A stretch of 64,000 nt of DNA from Spirosoma fluviale (GTDB taxonomy: Bacteria; Bacteroidota; Bacteroidia; Cytophagales; Spirosomataceae), in assembly GCF_900230225.1 (NCBI RefSeq), contig NZ_OCNH01000010.1, positions 62,001-126,000 of the forward strand, written 5' to 3'. This document shows, piece by piece, positions 49,787 to 59,382 of the stretch (within the stretch, counting starts at the first letter, position 1; each line of letters starts with the position of its first letter). Under the pieces are notes generated by a model. It had not been told where the DNA came from and made no database searches. It worked only from the letters and a program-made list of their open reading frames with translations. The translations under genes were made by a program, and so were the position numbers.

Positions 49787-52700
49787 ATGAAAAGTAAAAT
49801 CGCTATCCTCATCCTTCTCTTAAAAATAAGTTTTACCAGTTATGGTCAGCAGATTTATATCAATGAGCTGATGGCCTCCAATAGCCGTACGCTGGCCGAT
49901 GCCACCGGTGCCTACGAAGACTGGTTTGAACTGTATAACCCATCGGATACACCCGTCGATATTGGTGGCTACTACCTGACCGACAACCTTAGCACACCTA
50001 CTAAGTATAAACTGCCTGTTGGATCGCCCCAAACCGTTATTCCGGCCAACGGGTATCTGCTGATCTGGGCTAGTGGAGAGGTTAGTCGCGGTCCGCTGCA
50101 TGTAAGTTTCAAGCTGGCGGCTGAAGGTGAACAAATCGGGTTGTACCGTCCCGATGGTGTTACGCTGGTTGATACGCTGAGCTTTGGGGCGCAGCGTACG
50201 GACATATCGCGGGGACGTCAGCCCGACGGGAGTGCTACCTGGCTCTACTTTCAAGAGAACAACATAAGTCCCGGAGCGACAAACCAGGGAAAAACAGGTT
50301 ATGAAGGTTTTGTGAGTGCCCCTGCCTTTTCAAGAGCAGGCGGCTTCTACAATGCTGATTTTAATTTGTCGATTACATCGGCCGATCCTACCGTTACCAT
50401 CTATTACACGCTGGATGGGTCGGACCCGGACCCGACTAATCCCAACGCCGTTGCGTTCCCTTATAAAAATAGCTATCCAGATCAAGCTGGTCAGCCTTTT
50501 GGAACCATGTTGTTCGGGTCGTTCAGAACTTACCCCTATTCAGGAAGCATTCCCATCAGTGATCGAACCAGCAGCGCAAATAGTCTGTCAACAAAGTCAT
50601 CTACCTTTAATTTTTCTCCTGGTTATTTTCCAACAACGCCTGTTTTTAAGGGTACTGTTGTGCGGGCAGTTGCTTACAAAGCTAATTCGATTGCCAGCGA
50701 CATTGTTACGCAGACCTATTTTGTTACCCCATCGACGAGCCGCTATTCACTTCCGGTGGTGTCCATTACGTTAAACGAGAAGCACCTTTTTGACTATAAC
50801 ACAGGTATATATGCGGCCGGAGCCGTATTTGATAACTGGCGGACAACGTATCCCGGTGGGCCCGCCGAGTTCTGCACGGTTTCTAATTATACCATGGAAG
50901 GCGATGCATGGGAGCGGCCCGGTAACGTTGAGTTTTTTCTGAATAACTCGTCGATCATCAATCAGCCAATCGGGTTGCGCATACATGGCGGTTGTTCGCG
51001 GGCGTTTCCCCGAAAAAGTTTACGACTGTATGGCGATACGGATTTCCAATATCCGTTCTTCGCCAATCGACCATCTTCGCTTTTTTACAATCGACTGATG
51101 CTTCGAAATAGCGGTAATGACTGGGCATATACCTTAATGATCGATTCTTATATGCAAACCATGGTGCGCCATCTAAATGTCGAAACCCAGTCGAGTCGCC
51201 CCAGTGTTTTATTTCTCAATGGTGAATATTGGGGCGTACATATTCTTAACGAGCGGTACGATAGGTATTACGTAAATCGAAACTTCGCCGTTGATCCAGA
51301 CAGTGTGGATATAGTTGATATCCGGAACGGCTACTCTGCCGATGAAGGTGACCTGGTTAAATATAACGAACTGAAATCTTATTTTACGCAAAACAGCCCT
51401 GTCAACTATACATACGCAAAAACACAAATTGATGTTGATAATCTAGCTGATTACCAGATATCGGAAGTCTACTCAGCAAATACTGACTGGCCACATAACA
51501 ACCAGCTCTCCTGGCGGAAACGAACCAGTCAGTATGTTTCCAATGCCCCCCGTGGGCACGATGGACGCTGGCGGTGGATGATAAAAGATATGGACTATGG
51601 CCTTAGCTTAGTTAATGATTTTACTCACACAACGCTTTACCATGCTACTGACAATAATGAGTTTACCCTGTTTTTTCGGCGGCTACTCGACATCCCTGAA
51701 TTTAAAAGCTACTTTATCAATCGATTCGCCGATTTACTCAACACCACTTTTCTCCCTTCTCGCACGGTTAGTTTGCTAACTTCTTTTAAAGATGAATACC
51801 AGCCGCACATGCAGGAGCACTTCAATCGGTGGCCTTCCAGCAATACCTATACCGAGTGGGTATCTAATGTTAATAGAATAAAAACCTTCGTGGAGCAACG
51901 GCCTACTTACGTTCGTGAACATTTGCGCAATAAGTTTGGCTTGACTACCAACCGCAACCTGACGGTTAATGTGTCAAATACGGCACAAGGATACGTCAAG
52001 GTGAATACTATCGACATCGTACCTACGACACTGGGAGTTGCGGCTAACCCATATCCCTGGACAGGTATTTATTTTCAGGGAAACCCTATTCGGGTGGTGG
52101 CTAAAGCGAAAACCGGCTACAAGTTTCAGGCCTGGAAGGAGGGAAGTACCACAGTTTCTACCGATACAGCCTATAGCTATAATCCTACGTCAGATCGTAC
52201 TCTGGTGGCCGTTTTTGAACTGGATGACAGCTTCAACAGTAACCCGCTTTCGTTTGCGTTGCTTAATTGCAATTATAATCTTGACAGTTGGTCGGCTACA
52301 GCACCGGCCGGAACTTACCCGCCTAATATGCACCTGGTTGTGATGAACCAGGCCGATCCGACCCTAACCGCTACCATTGCCGATACGGTCAAAGGAGTTT
52401 ATAACCTTAGCAGTGGTACCCGTATCAATGGGTTGGGAAGTTCTGGAATTGCCTTCATCAATACGGGCGGTGGAAACCCCGGTTTTACTGCCAGTTCTGT
52501 AGGGGGAGCCTTACTCGCTTTACGCACAACAGGGCTTAACCAGGCTTCGGTCCAGTGGACCGGAGGAACGGTGACGCCCAATTCTCGCCAGTACCGAATC
52601 CGATTACGGTACCGGGTTGGCGACAGCGGGGCGTTTACAGACCTCCTCGATGCGTCTAACAACCCCGTAGAATATGTTCGTAACGCCAGTGCTGGCCATA

Positions 52701-53059
52701 GTCAGGTAATTGGTCCGGTAGCCCTGCCAGTAAGCTTGCTCAACAAGCCTTACATTCAGCTACTTTGGCAATATTACTGGACGGGCGTAGGCACTTCCGG
52801 AGCGCGTGACCAACTTCGGCTGGACGATATCGTTATCAGCCGGGGAAGCTGCGCAAGCCTGGCATCCGGCAACTGGAGCACGGCGGCTACCTGGAGCTGT
52901 GGTCGCGTCCCGACGGCTTGTGATGATGTGCTGATCAGTGCGGGGCATGTTGTTACCATAAACATAAGTAATGCCGAAGCCAAACTTGTGCAATTTGGAA
53001 CAAACGCCCGGCTTCAATACGACACCTCAACGTCGGCACTGCTGCTGCAAAGACCTTAG
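49787..53059 (+). CDS. exported lamin-tail/CotH-domain protein
   Basis: A 1090-residue secreted protein. Signal peptide about 1-20; lamin tail domain (INELMASNSRTLADATGAYED, WFELYNPSD, SRGRQPDGSA) at about 25-150; a chitobiase-type FN3_7 segment (PTVTIYYTLDGSDPDPTNP) at about 195-290; then a CotH kinase-like domain (RIHGGCSRAFPRKSLRLYGD, SGNDWAYTLMIDSY, LFLNGEYWGVHILNERYD, WMIKDMDYGL). CotH proteins are atypical protein kinases; in Bacteroidota such multidomain forms are surface or spore-coat-like proteins of unknown function. After residue 780 several Ig-like and beta-helix segments follow. The end, GNWSTAATWSCGRVPTACDD, is a domain often placed before a sorting domain, but no T9SS C-terminal domain is present. 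Confidence 0.84.
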   Translation: MKSKIAILILLLKISFTSYGQQIYINELMASNSRTLADATGAYEDWFELYNPSDTPVDIGGYYLTDNLSTPTKYKLPVGSPQTVIPANGYLLIWASGEVSRGPLHVSFKLAAEGEQIGLYRPDGVTLVDTLSFGAQRTDISRGRQPDGSATWLYFQENNISPGATNQGKTGYEGFVSAPAFSRAGGFYNADFNLSITSADPTVTIYYTLDGSDPDPTNPNAVAFPYKNSYPDQAGQPFGTMLFGSFRTYPYSGSIPISDRTSSANSLSTKSSTFNFSPGYFPTTPVFKGTVVRAVAYKANSIASDIVTQTYFVTPSTSRYSLPVVSITLNEKHLFDYNTGIYAAGAVFDNWRTTYPGGPAEFCTVSNYTMEGDAWERPGNVEFFLNNSSIINQPIGLRIHGGCSRAFPRKSLRLYGDTDFQYPFFANRPSSLFYNRLMLRNSGNDWAYTLMIDSYMQTMVRHLNVETQSSRPSVLFLNGEYWGVHILNERYDRYYVNRNFAVDPDSVDIVDIRNGYSADEGDLVKYNELKSYFTQNSPVNYTYAKTQIDVDNLADYQISEVYSANTDWPHNNQLSWRKRTSQYVSNAPRGHDGRWRWMIKDMDYGLSLVNDFTHTTLYHATDNNEFTLFFRRLLDIPEFKSYFINRFADLLNTTFLPSRTVSLLTSFKDEYQPHMQEHFNRWPSSNTYTEWVSNVNRIKTFVEQRPTYVREHLRNKFGLTTNRNLTVNVSNTAQGYVKVNTIDIVPTTLGVAANPYPWTGIYFQGNPIRVVAKAKTGYKFQAWKEGSTTVSTDTAYSYNPTSDRTLVAVFELDDSFNSNPLSFALLNCNYNLDSWSATAPAGTYPPNMHLVVMNQADPTLTATIADTVKGVYNLSSGTRINGLGSSGIAFINTGGGNPGFTASSVGGALLALRTTGLNQASVQWTGGTVTPNSRQYRIRLRYRVGDSGAFTDLLDASNNPVEYVRNASAGHSQVIGPVALPVSLLNKPYIQLLWQYYWTGVGTSGARDQLRLDDIVISRGSCASLASGNWSTAATWSCGRVPTACDDVLISAGHVVTINISNAEAKLVQFGTNARLQYDTSTSALLLQRP

Positions 53060-53099
53060 CGCCTTTCAGGAATAACCGATATGAGCCGATCACGCAGAC

Positions 53100-53133
53100 T
53101 TAATAGAAGGGATAGAACTATCCCTTCTATTAA
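53100..53133. terminator. 16-bp hairpin with T-run, overlapping the kinase stop codon
   Basis: TTAATAGAAGGGATAG and CTATCCCTTCTATTAA pair perfectly (16 bp) with a 2-base loop, followed by TTTTT on the + strand. The right arm contains the stop codon of the minus-strand hybrid kinase (53130-53132). Convergent with the CotH gene; probable bidirectional terminator. Confidence 0.8.
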
Positions 53134-56100
53134 TTTTTCCAGGTGCTTAGAAACTCTTCGAACGCTAGTTTTAAGGCCTGAAGTGCGTCGGCTAAGCCGC
53201 TGGTGTCATTCACCTTGAGCTTGCCTTCGGCCGCACGGGAAATATCCGCTACGCGGGATACGCCAATCGTTCCGGCACTGCCTTTAAGGGTATGTAAGTG
53301 ACTTTTTACGGTTGGGATATCGCCGAGATCGTAGGCCGAAAGCGCACCTGTAACCAGATCATTAGCTTCCGTTACGAACTCTTCCATGATGCTGTCGACC
53401 AGTTCCTGGCCACCAATGTCCCGCAGTTGCCCAACAATTTCCTCATCGATAATCGGCAGCTTAGGGTCGGTTAGAGAGGGGACTGGTTTGAGTGCTTTAG
53501 GTGATTGGGGTTGTTGTTTGGCCCGGTTGGCATCGGTCAGTTCTTTTACTTTCGCAATCAGGCTCTGGGCCCGGATGGGTTTGGCAATATAATCGTCCAG
53601 ACCCTGGCTGATGAACCGCTCCCGGTCCTCGCGCATCGAGTAGGCCGTCATGGCAACAATGGTTGGTAACTGAGTGCCAAACTGCTTGCGCAGGTTTCGG
53701 GTGGTTTCTACGCCGTCCATGTCGGGCATTTGAATGTCCATAAAAATAACATCGAAGCCTGGTTCGGTACCCGCTGCCCGTTTCTCTACCTCACCGATGG
53801 CCGCCGGTCCGCTGTCGGCCGTGGTAACCACGCAGCCAGCCTTGCGAAGAATTTCGCTCGCAACTTTGCGGTTTACGGCATTGTCATCTACCAGTAACAC
53901 ATTGGGATGATATGTGCTGAAGAAGTTGGCAAGGGCTATTTCGGCAACTTCCGTTGTTTGCTGCGTTGGGCTAATGCTGGTTTCCTTCAGTTCGACGGTA
54001 AACCAGAACGTACTGCCCATGCCTACGGTTGAGTCGACGCCAATTTCGCCTTTCATCAGGCTGGCTAACTCCTTTGAGATCGCCAGACCCAGGCCCGTTC
54101 CACCAAACGATTTCCGCGACGAGGTATCGACCTGACTGAATGAATTGAACAGCAGATTGATGTTTTGCTGCGAGATGCCAATTCCGGAATCTTTAACGGC
54201 TACCCGAATCCGGTTGAATTTCCCCCGTTTGCTAATAAGGGAAGCCTCCACCCGAATGGTGCCGTTCTCCGTAAATTTGATCGCGTTGGAGGTTAAATTC
54301 GACAACACCTGCAGGAGTCGGGTCTGGTCTGCAATAACAAAAGTGGGAAGGTCGGGGCCGATGTGATACGTCAGTTCGTTGTTTTTGGAATTAGCCTGCT
54401 GCCCGAACAACGCAATAAGCTTTTCGAAAATCTCCTTAAAGGCCACAGGTGCTTCGTGGAGTACCATTTTACCGGCTTCGATTTTCGATAAGTCCAGAAT
54501 ATCGTTCAGGATATTCAGCAGGGTTTCCGATGAACGTTTCACCGTTTTGACGTAACTGCGCTGCTCCTCGTCCAGCTTTGTGTCATTGAGCAGGTCGATC
54601 ATACCGATAACTCCGTTCATGGGTGTCCGAATTTCGTGGCTCATGTTAGCCAAAAACTGCTCTTTCACCTTTAATGACCGTTCGGCTTCGTTCTTAGCCT
54701 TCACCAACTCGGCCGACTGCCGTTTCAGTTCGGTGATGTCGCGCGCTAGTACAGCCACTACCGAGTCGCTGCCGGGCCCTTCGTTCAACATCAGCATGTT
54801 GAACATAAACTGCCGTTCGCTGCCATCTTTCCGATGCATGCTGGCCTCGAAATTTCGAAGGCTTCGGTTGCGGCCAAGCTTGAACATGGCGTGCCGGATG
54901 TCGTTCTCGTCAATAAAAAACTTAGTGATTTCCTGACCCAGCACTTCGTCCGGCGTATACCCCATCCGTTTAAATACCGACGGACTGATCATGGTAATGC
55001 GCCCTTTGCGATCTACACGGGCGTAGATGTCCTGCAAATTCTCGAAAATACCCCGGAATTTTTCTTCACTCTGCCGGGTAGCAATTTCCGCTCGTTTGCG
55101 GTTGGTAATGTCGCGGGCAATGCCGGACACTTCGTCGATAACGCCACCCGCCAGTAAAATCGGGTTAAGGTGAAATTCGAGGTAAGTTTCGCCTTTGGGC
55201 GTTTCGAAGAATAGCTCGAAATTCTGCGCAAAGCCCCGGAATGCCTGTCGGTATCGGTCTTCCAGGTTTTTACGGTTGTCTTCGCCAATCATTCGCCAGC
55301 CCAGATCGGGTGCGCTGGCCTGAATGGATGGTGATTCATTTAATTGGTATTCGATCAGCCGGGCATAGTTTTTGTTGAACGACGTCAACTTCAACGCTTT
55401 ATTGACCGACCAGATCAGGTAGGTACTGCTGTCGAAGATGGCATTCAGGCGGGCGTTCTGCTTGTCGAGCCGGGCTTCCGACTGTTTGCGGGCAATGGCC
55501 AGCGCCACCTGACCCGAAATAAATTCCAGTAATTCGAGATCGCGGGGGCCGTAGGTTTGCGCGTCGTTGTACGATTTCACCCCGATGATGCCCGTAATTT
55601 CTTCGCCGATTCGGAGCGGAGCCGTGAGCATGACTTGCGGCTGAAGCTGGCCGTAAAGGTCAACGTGATGCTGGTCGGCCAGTTTACGGATGTCTTTCTC
55701 GTAGAGGAACAGCGGCTTATTGGCCAGAATGGTGTACTCGATCAGGCCATTTCCCAGCTTTCGTTTCGTAAACCGCATATTTCCGCCAAAGTACTCGTCG
55801 ACGTAATAGGGAAACGACAGGTACGATTTGCTGGAGTCGTAGAGGGCAATGAAGAAGTTGCGGGCATCGATGATATTCCCTAACTCTTCGTGAATTTTGT
55901 GATAGAATTCGCCGAGGTTGGGTGTATTGATGGTCCAGTTGGCAATGCTGTAATACAGTTTCTGCGATTTTTCGGCTCGTATTTTGCCTGTTGTATCGTG
56001 CAGTATGCACCGGAAAGCCGTTGGCCGACCGTTGTCGAACCGGCAGTTGACGCTTCCCGACAGAAACAGGGTTTTACCGCTCTTGGTCCGAAAGACCGTT

Positions 56101-56807
56101 TCGACGTAAGGCAGCTTGTCGCCTTCCTGAATTCGCTTAAGCAGCCCGAGGGTGCTGTCGGCGTAGTCGGGGTGGAGAACGTCGCGGAGGTTCAAGGCCG
56201 ATATTTCGTCGGAATTGTAGCCCAGTGCTTCGCGCCAGGCCCGGTTCACGAAGATAAACTTACCATCGAGGGTGAGCAGCTGAATCAGGTCGGACGTGTT
56301 ATCGACCAGGTCTTGCAATTGGGCATTGGTGTTTGACAGGGCCGAGGCAACGCGTCGTTTGTTCGTTACATCTTCACCAATTAAGGTAAATGACGAAACA
56401 TGTCCGTTAGTACCATTGATTATAAATGAGTTGACTTGTACATTGCGCAAGGCACCTGAGCGAGCCAGTAGTGTAATCTCTTTTTGTTCGGGAAAACCGC
56501 CTTTTGTCAGTGCGTCTTCAAATTCGGATTCGAGTTTGGCGCGTTCGGCGGGGGGAATGAAAATGTCGAAAAAGTTCTGGCCAATGATGTGCTCCGGTTG
56601 CCAGGCTGTTACCCGGTAGGTATACGGGTTCGCATAGCTCAGGGTTCCGTCGCGTTCGATGGTCAGGCCAACCAGATTGAGTTGGTCAACCGTTTGGCGA
56701 ACGTCGAAGGCGGGCAGCGCATCGGTTACGACTACGTCGTTTCGTTCGTGCTGTAGCCGTTGGATTTCGGCTACCAGTTCATCTTTGGTTTTGGCAGACC
56801 AGCGCAT
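53130..56807 (-). CDS. orphan hybrid sensor histidine kinase with PAS, GAF, receiver and HPt domains
   Basis: A 1225-residue cytoplasmic-type phosphorelay protein with no predicted membrane helix. Order: PAS (about 40-150, [17 protein letters not shown]), PAS (170-290), GAF (about 295-445), PAS (465-580) and PAS (590-715), HisKA with phospho-histidine in [15 protein letters not shown], HATPase ([18 protein letters not shown]), receiver with Asp in [13 protein letters not shown], and HPt with [12 protein letters not shown]. Signals are probably intracellular (redox, small molecules). No response regulator with a DNA-binding domain lies beside it, so the phosphate must go to a partner elsewhere. 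It is divergent from the 57-kb operon across a 161-base gap. Confidence 0.92.
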   Translation of the reverse strand: MRWSAKTKDELVAEIQRLQHERNDVVVTDALPAFDVRQTVDQLNLVGLTIERDGTLSYANPYTYRVTAWQPEHIIGQNFFDIFIPPAERAKLESEFEDALTKGGFPEQKEITLLARSGALRNVQVNSFIINGTNGHVSSFTLIGEDVTNKRRVASALSNTNAQLQDLVDNTSDLIQLLTLDGKFIFVNRAWREALGYNSDEISALNLRDVLHPDYADSTLGLLKRIQEGDKLPYVETVFRTKSGKTLFLSGSVNCRFDNGRPTAFRCILHDTTGKIRAEKSQKLYYSIANWTINTPNLGEFYHKIHEELGNIIDARNFFIALYDSSKSYLSFPYYVDEYFGGNMRFTKRKLGNGLIEYTILANKPLFLYEKDIRKLADQHHVDLYGQLQPQVMLTAPLRIGEEITGIIGVKSYNDAQTYGPRDLELLEFISGQVALAIARKQSEARLDKQNARLNAIFDSSTYLIWSVNKALKLTSFNKNYARLIEYQLNESPSIQASAPDLGWRMIGEDNRKNLEDRYRQAFRGFAQNFELFFETPKGETYLEFHLNPILLAGGVIDEVSGIARDITNRKRAEIATRQSEEKFRGIFENLQDIYARVDRKGRITMISPSVFKRMGYTPDEVLGQEITKFFIDENDIRHAMFKLGRNRSLRNFEASMHRKDGSERQFMFNMLMLNEGPGSDSVVAVLARDITELKRQSAELVKAKNEAERSLKVKEQFLANMSHEIRTPMNGVIGMIDLLNDTKLDEEQRSYVKTVKRSSETLLNILNDILDLSKIEAGKMVLHEAPVAFKEIFEKLIALFGQQANSKNNELTYHIGPDLPTFVIADQTRLLQVLSNLTSNAIKFTENGTIRVEASLISKRGKFNRIRVAVKDSGIGISQQNINLLFNSFSQVDTSSRKSFGGTGLGLAISKELASLMKGEIGVDSTVGMGSTFWFTVELKETSISPTQQTTEVAEIALANFFSTYHPNVLLVDDNAVNRKVASEILRKAGCVVTTADSGPAAIGEVEKRAAGTEPGFDVIFMDIQMPDMDGVETTRNLRKQFGTQLPTIVAMTAYSMREDRERFISQGLDDYIAKPIRAQSLIAKVKELTDANRAKQQPQSPKALKPVPSLTDPKLPIIDEEIVGQLRDIGGQELVDSIMEEFVTEANDLVTGALSAYDLGDIPTVKSHLHTLKGSAGTIGVSRVADISRAAEGKLKVNDTSGLADALQALKLAFEEFLSTWKN

Positions 56808-56968
56808 GGGTACGTTAGTGAGTTGATATGTCGTCAGACTCTTTAAATTTACGAAAAATGTTCAGCTTCCTCATCCACAAAAATGAATCCTGGAAACGTT
56901 TTTCGGCTATATGATTCAGTATTAGTTACGTAACTATTGTTCACTTTGTTACATTTCAGATAGCTTTT

Positions 56969-57304
56969 ATGCTAAAACGTTTGAGTTTATTACTGCTTAT
57001 TGTGGCTTCGGTCGCTTGTGAGCCGTTTGATCTGGCGAAGAAAAACTTCCCGGTCTGTGCCAAGCCCACGGCGGGTATTGGCTTCACCTCCGACCGATTG
57101 GACGTTACCTTTTTTCTCGATAATCCGCAGGGTGATATTGGCATAGTAGGCTGGGACCCCGGCGATGGCAAGGGTAAAAACCGGGTTGGTACGCGTGTTA
57201 CCTACAATTACGAAAAGGCGGGAGCCTATACCGTCACCCTTGTTCTCGTTAATTCGTGCGATGATACGTTTACGACCACCCGTAAAATCACCGTCACTAA
57301 CTAA
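56969..57304 (+). CDS. PKD-domain lipoprotein, 111 residues
   Basis: A small lipoprotein with lipobox ASVAC (LLLLIVASVACEP) and a mature PKD-like domain: VGWDPGDGKGKNRVGTRVTYNYEKAG (the WDPGDG turn) and YTVTLVLVNSCDDTFTTTRKI. PKD domains are beta-sandwich modules used in protein-protein or polysaccharide contacts. The cysteine pair (Cys in NFPVC and SCDD) may form a disulfide. It is the first of three tightly spaced genes (six bases to the next), so it heads an operon of envelope proteins. A TACATTTC box (56950-56957), one mismatch to TAnnTTTG, lies 12 bases before the start. Function unknown. Confidence 0.7.
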   Translation: MLKRLSLLLLIVASVACEPFDLAKKNFPVCAKPTAGIGFTSDRLDVTFFLDNPQGDIGIVGWDPGDGKGKNRVGTRVTYNYEKAGAYTVTLVLVNSCDDTFTTTRKITVTN

Positions 57305-57309
57305 TTATT

Positions 57310-58455
57310 ATGCGCCAACTTTTACTCTTAATAGCCTGTGTATCCTTAGCCGGGTCGGGCCTGGCCCAGGAGCGTGTACGCAATGTTCGGATACGGGTCG
57401 CGGACTCGTCCCGGATTGAGGTGTTTTACGATCTGTTAAATACCCGATCCGGGGATTCTGTTTTTCTTGACGTGCGTAGTCGCCTGCGCGGTACATTACG
57501 AATTTTGCCCCAATATGTCAGTGGCGATGTTGGGACACGGCTTACGGCCGGTTCCGACCATCGTATTGTTTGGGAGGCTCTGGCCAATGGGTATTCACTC
57601 AATGAAGATATTCAGGCGAGGGTCCTGGTGAAAGCGCGGATTAGCGCGTCAGGGAATCCAATAGCCTCGACTCCTCCGCCTGCTACAAAGGAGCCGCCGG
57701 CCGCGCCAAAAGTGGTGGTAACGACTCCCGTACTAACAGAGGCACGCCCCGAAGTGGTACCCGCCAAACCCGTTGCTAAAGCTGAGCCTATTCCGGTTAG
57801 CGAAAAGCCCCCCGTGCGCGTAGCATCCGAACCGCTCTCCCCGCAAAAAAGCGCCGGGCGCGCCAAACCATCCATTTTTTCTGCCGACACCATTGCGCCG
57901 GTAGTCCAATCGGCACCGGCAGTGGTTACTGCACCCGTCGCCCAGGAAGCGGATCCGCCGAAAAAACCAGCCAGTCAGGCCGTAGAAACAGAGACACTTG
58001 TACCCGCCGGTGATGGTAAGCTTCAGAAGATACCTTATAAAGGACCGGCGTGGGCATTGCTTTCGGCGGTTGCGCCGGGTGTTGGTAATATCTTTGTCCA
58101 GACACCTAAGTCCAAAATAGGCCTGCGCCCATTGGTAACAGTTGGTGTTTATGGTTTGCTTATTTACGGGTTTATGGAGCGCACGAAGTCGCAGGATGCC
58201 TATGCTATTTACGAGCAGCAGAAAAACAGGGAAGCGGGCGAGCCGTATTACCAAACGGCCAATGGCCATCATCAGCGGTATTTTCTGGCTACACGGGGTG
58301 CCCTCGTTGTGGCCGCTGCCGATGTCGTGCTAACGTTTATTAAAGGACTGCGTAACAGTCAGATACAGAAAGAAGCAAAACGTTTTAAAAGTCTGATGCT
58401 TCGACCCGGCCTTCAGGCAGGCCAGCCAACGGCGGTAGTGCGGTATTCATTCTAA
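57310..58455 (+). CDS. exported protein with beta-domain, Pro-rich linker and C-terminal membrane segments (DUF5683-like end)
   Basis: A 381-residue protein: signal peptide (about 1-19), a beta-rich domain with VRNVRIRVADSSRIEVFYDL and GDVGTRLTAGSDHRIVWEA (about 20-115), a Pro/Ala/Val-rich linker of about 120 residues (KEPPAAPKVVVTTPVLTEAR), and a C-terminal part with membrane-like stretches: YKGPAWALLSAVAPGVGN and PLVTVGVYGLLIYGFMERTK, RGALVVAAADVVLTFIKGL. The last part resembles the DUF5683 family of Bacteroidota membrane proteins. Function unknown. It overlaps nothing but follows the PKD gene by six bases and is followed by the next gene after 23 bases, so the three genes form an operon. 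Confidence 0.62.
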   Translation: MRQLLLLIACVSLAGSGLAQERVRNVRIRVADSSRIEVFYDLLNTRSGDSVFLDVRSRLRGTLRILPQYVSGDVGTRLTAGSDHRIVWEALANGYSLNEDIQARVLVKARISASGNPIASTPPPATKEPPAAPKVVVTTPVLTEARPEVVPAKPVAKAEPIPVSEKPPVRVASEPLSPQKSAGRAKPSIFSADTIAPVVQSAPAVVTAPVAQEADPPKKPASQAVETETLVPAGDGKLQKIPYKGPAWALLSAVAPGVGNIFVQTPKSKIGLRPLVTVGVYGLLIYGFMERTKSQDAYAIYEQQKNREAGEPYYQTANGHHQRYFLATRGALVVAAADVVLTFIKGLRNSQIQKEAKRFKSLMLRPGLQAGQPTAVVRYSF

Positions 58456-58478
58456 TTAATTTTTGTCCCGTTTTATTT

Positions 58479-59312
58479 ATGCGCTTAGTTCTGATTATTG
58501 GTTTTACGGCCCTGTTTTTCATAGACACGTTTGCCCAGTCGGCGGGTCGACGGCCTAAAACCGCTATTTTCTCGGCTTCCAGCGAGTGGCAGCACGTGAC
58601 ACTCAAACCACTCCCGCCTGTTAAGCCGCCGGAACAGGCTCGAACGGAAGCCGTAACGCCGACTCAGAGTTCTACTACGACAGTTGCCGAGCGAATTCAG
58701 CCAGTAACCGGCAGAAGTCCATTAACAACGGGAACAGCTGAATTCAGGCCCGCCTTTACGGGCGATTTTGCGACTAATCGCAATGGCTGGCGAGCAGGCA
58801 ACCAGGGCGACTATTATTACCAGGTTGGTTTAGGGCAATATAGCATCCGTAAGCGGGTGGCCAATACGCAGCAGCTATCGTTCAGTACAGTTGAGCTACC
58901 CAATGAGATCAACCTGAATGCTGCGGACCAATACACGATTAAAATGGATATGTTAGCCGATTCGGGACAGGTACCGGCGGGTGGCCTGTTGTTTGGTGTT
59001 CGGGATTCACTCAATTACAACGCCTTCATGCTGAATGAAAAAGGCGAAGTAGCCGTAGTTCGGGTAACCAATGGCCGAACATTCAGCGATTACATGCCCG
59101 CCGATTTTATGGCACCAGGGGTATCGGTGGAGAAAAACCGAAATCGACTCACCATTCAGCGACGTGGAAATTCCCTGCATTTTTACATCAATGCGCAGGA
59201 AATCCGCAACAGTCCATATCCGGTCAAGGTTCTTCCAGGAAATGGCATTGGCTTCACGTCCTCGGCTTATTGGACCGCATTTCAGAAGTTGACCGTTACG
59301 CTGGGGTTGTGA
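58479..59312 (+). CDS. exported beta-sandwich protein, unknown function
   Basis: A 277-residue protein with a signal peptide (LVLIIGFTALFFIDTFAQ). After a Thr/Pro-rich linker (about 25-85) comes a beta-sandwich-like domain: FAGDFATNRNGWRAGNQGDY-like segment, then IKMDMLADSGQVPAGGLLFG, RLTIQRRGNSLHFYINAQEI and GIGFTSSAYWTAFQKL. The pattern FATNRNGW...YTIKMDM...GLLFG...NRLTIQRRGNSLHFYIN is typical of LamG- or 3-keto-disaccharide-hydrolase-like lectin folds. Ligand unknown. It is the third gene of the operon starting at 56969; its stop codon (59310-59312) is inside a 35-bp perfect hairpin. Confidence 0.62.
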   Translation: MRLVLIIGFTALFFIDTFAQSAGRRPKTAIFSASSEWQHVTLKPLPPVKPPEQARTEAVTPTQSSTTTVAERIQPVTGRSPLTTGTAEFRPAFTGDFATNRNGWRAGNQGDYYYQVGLGQYSIRKRVANTQQLSFSTVELPNEINLNAADQYTIKMDMLADSGQVPAGGLLFGVRDSLNYNAFMLNEKGEVAVVRVTNGRTFSDYMPADFMAPGVSVEKNRNRLTIQRRGNSLHFYINAQEIRNSPYPVKVLPGNGIGFTSSAYWTAFQKLTVTLGL

Positions 59313-59382
59313 AATGGGGAGGGATGATTAAACGCCATATGTTAGAAATATGGCGTTTAATCATCCCTCCCCATTTCACAAC
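59306..59382. terminator. 35-bp perfect hairpin between two convergent operons
   Basis: The arms 59306-59340 and 59348-59382 pair over all 35 bases with a 7-base loop. The left arm contains the stop codon of the + operon (59310-59312) and the right arm ends one base before the stop codon of the - operon (59383). This is the longest perfect stem in the window. Confidence 0.85.

Noticed and set aside
56808-56968. Small RNA or regulator between the hybrid kinase and the 57-kb operon
   Set aside because: Only a weak -7-like box was seen (TACATTTC). No stem-terminator structure supports a separate transcript.
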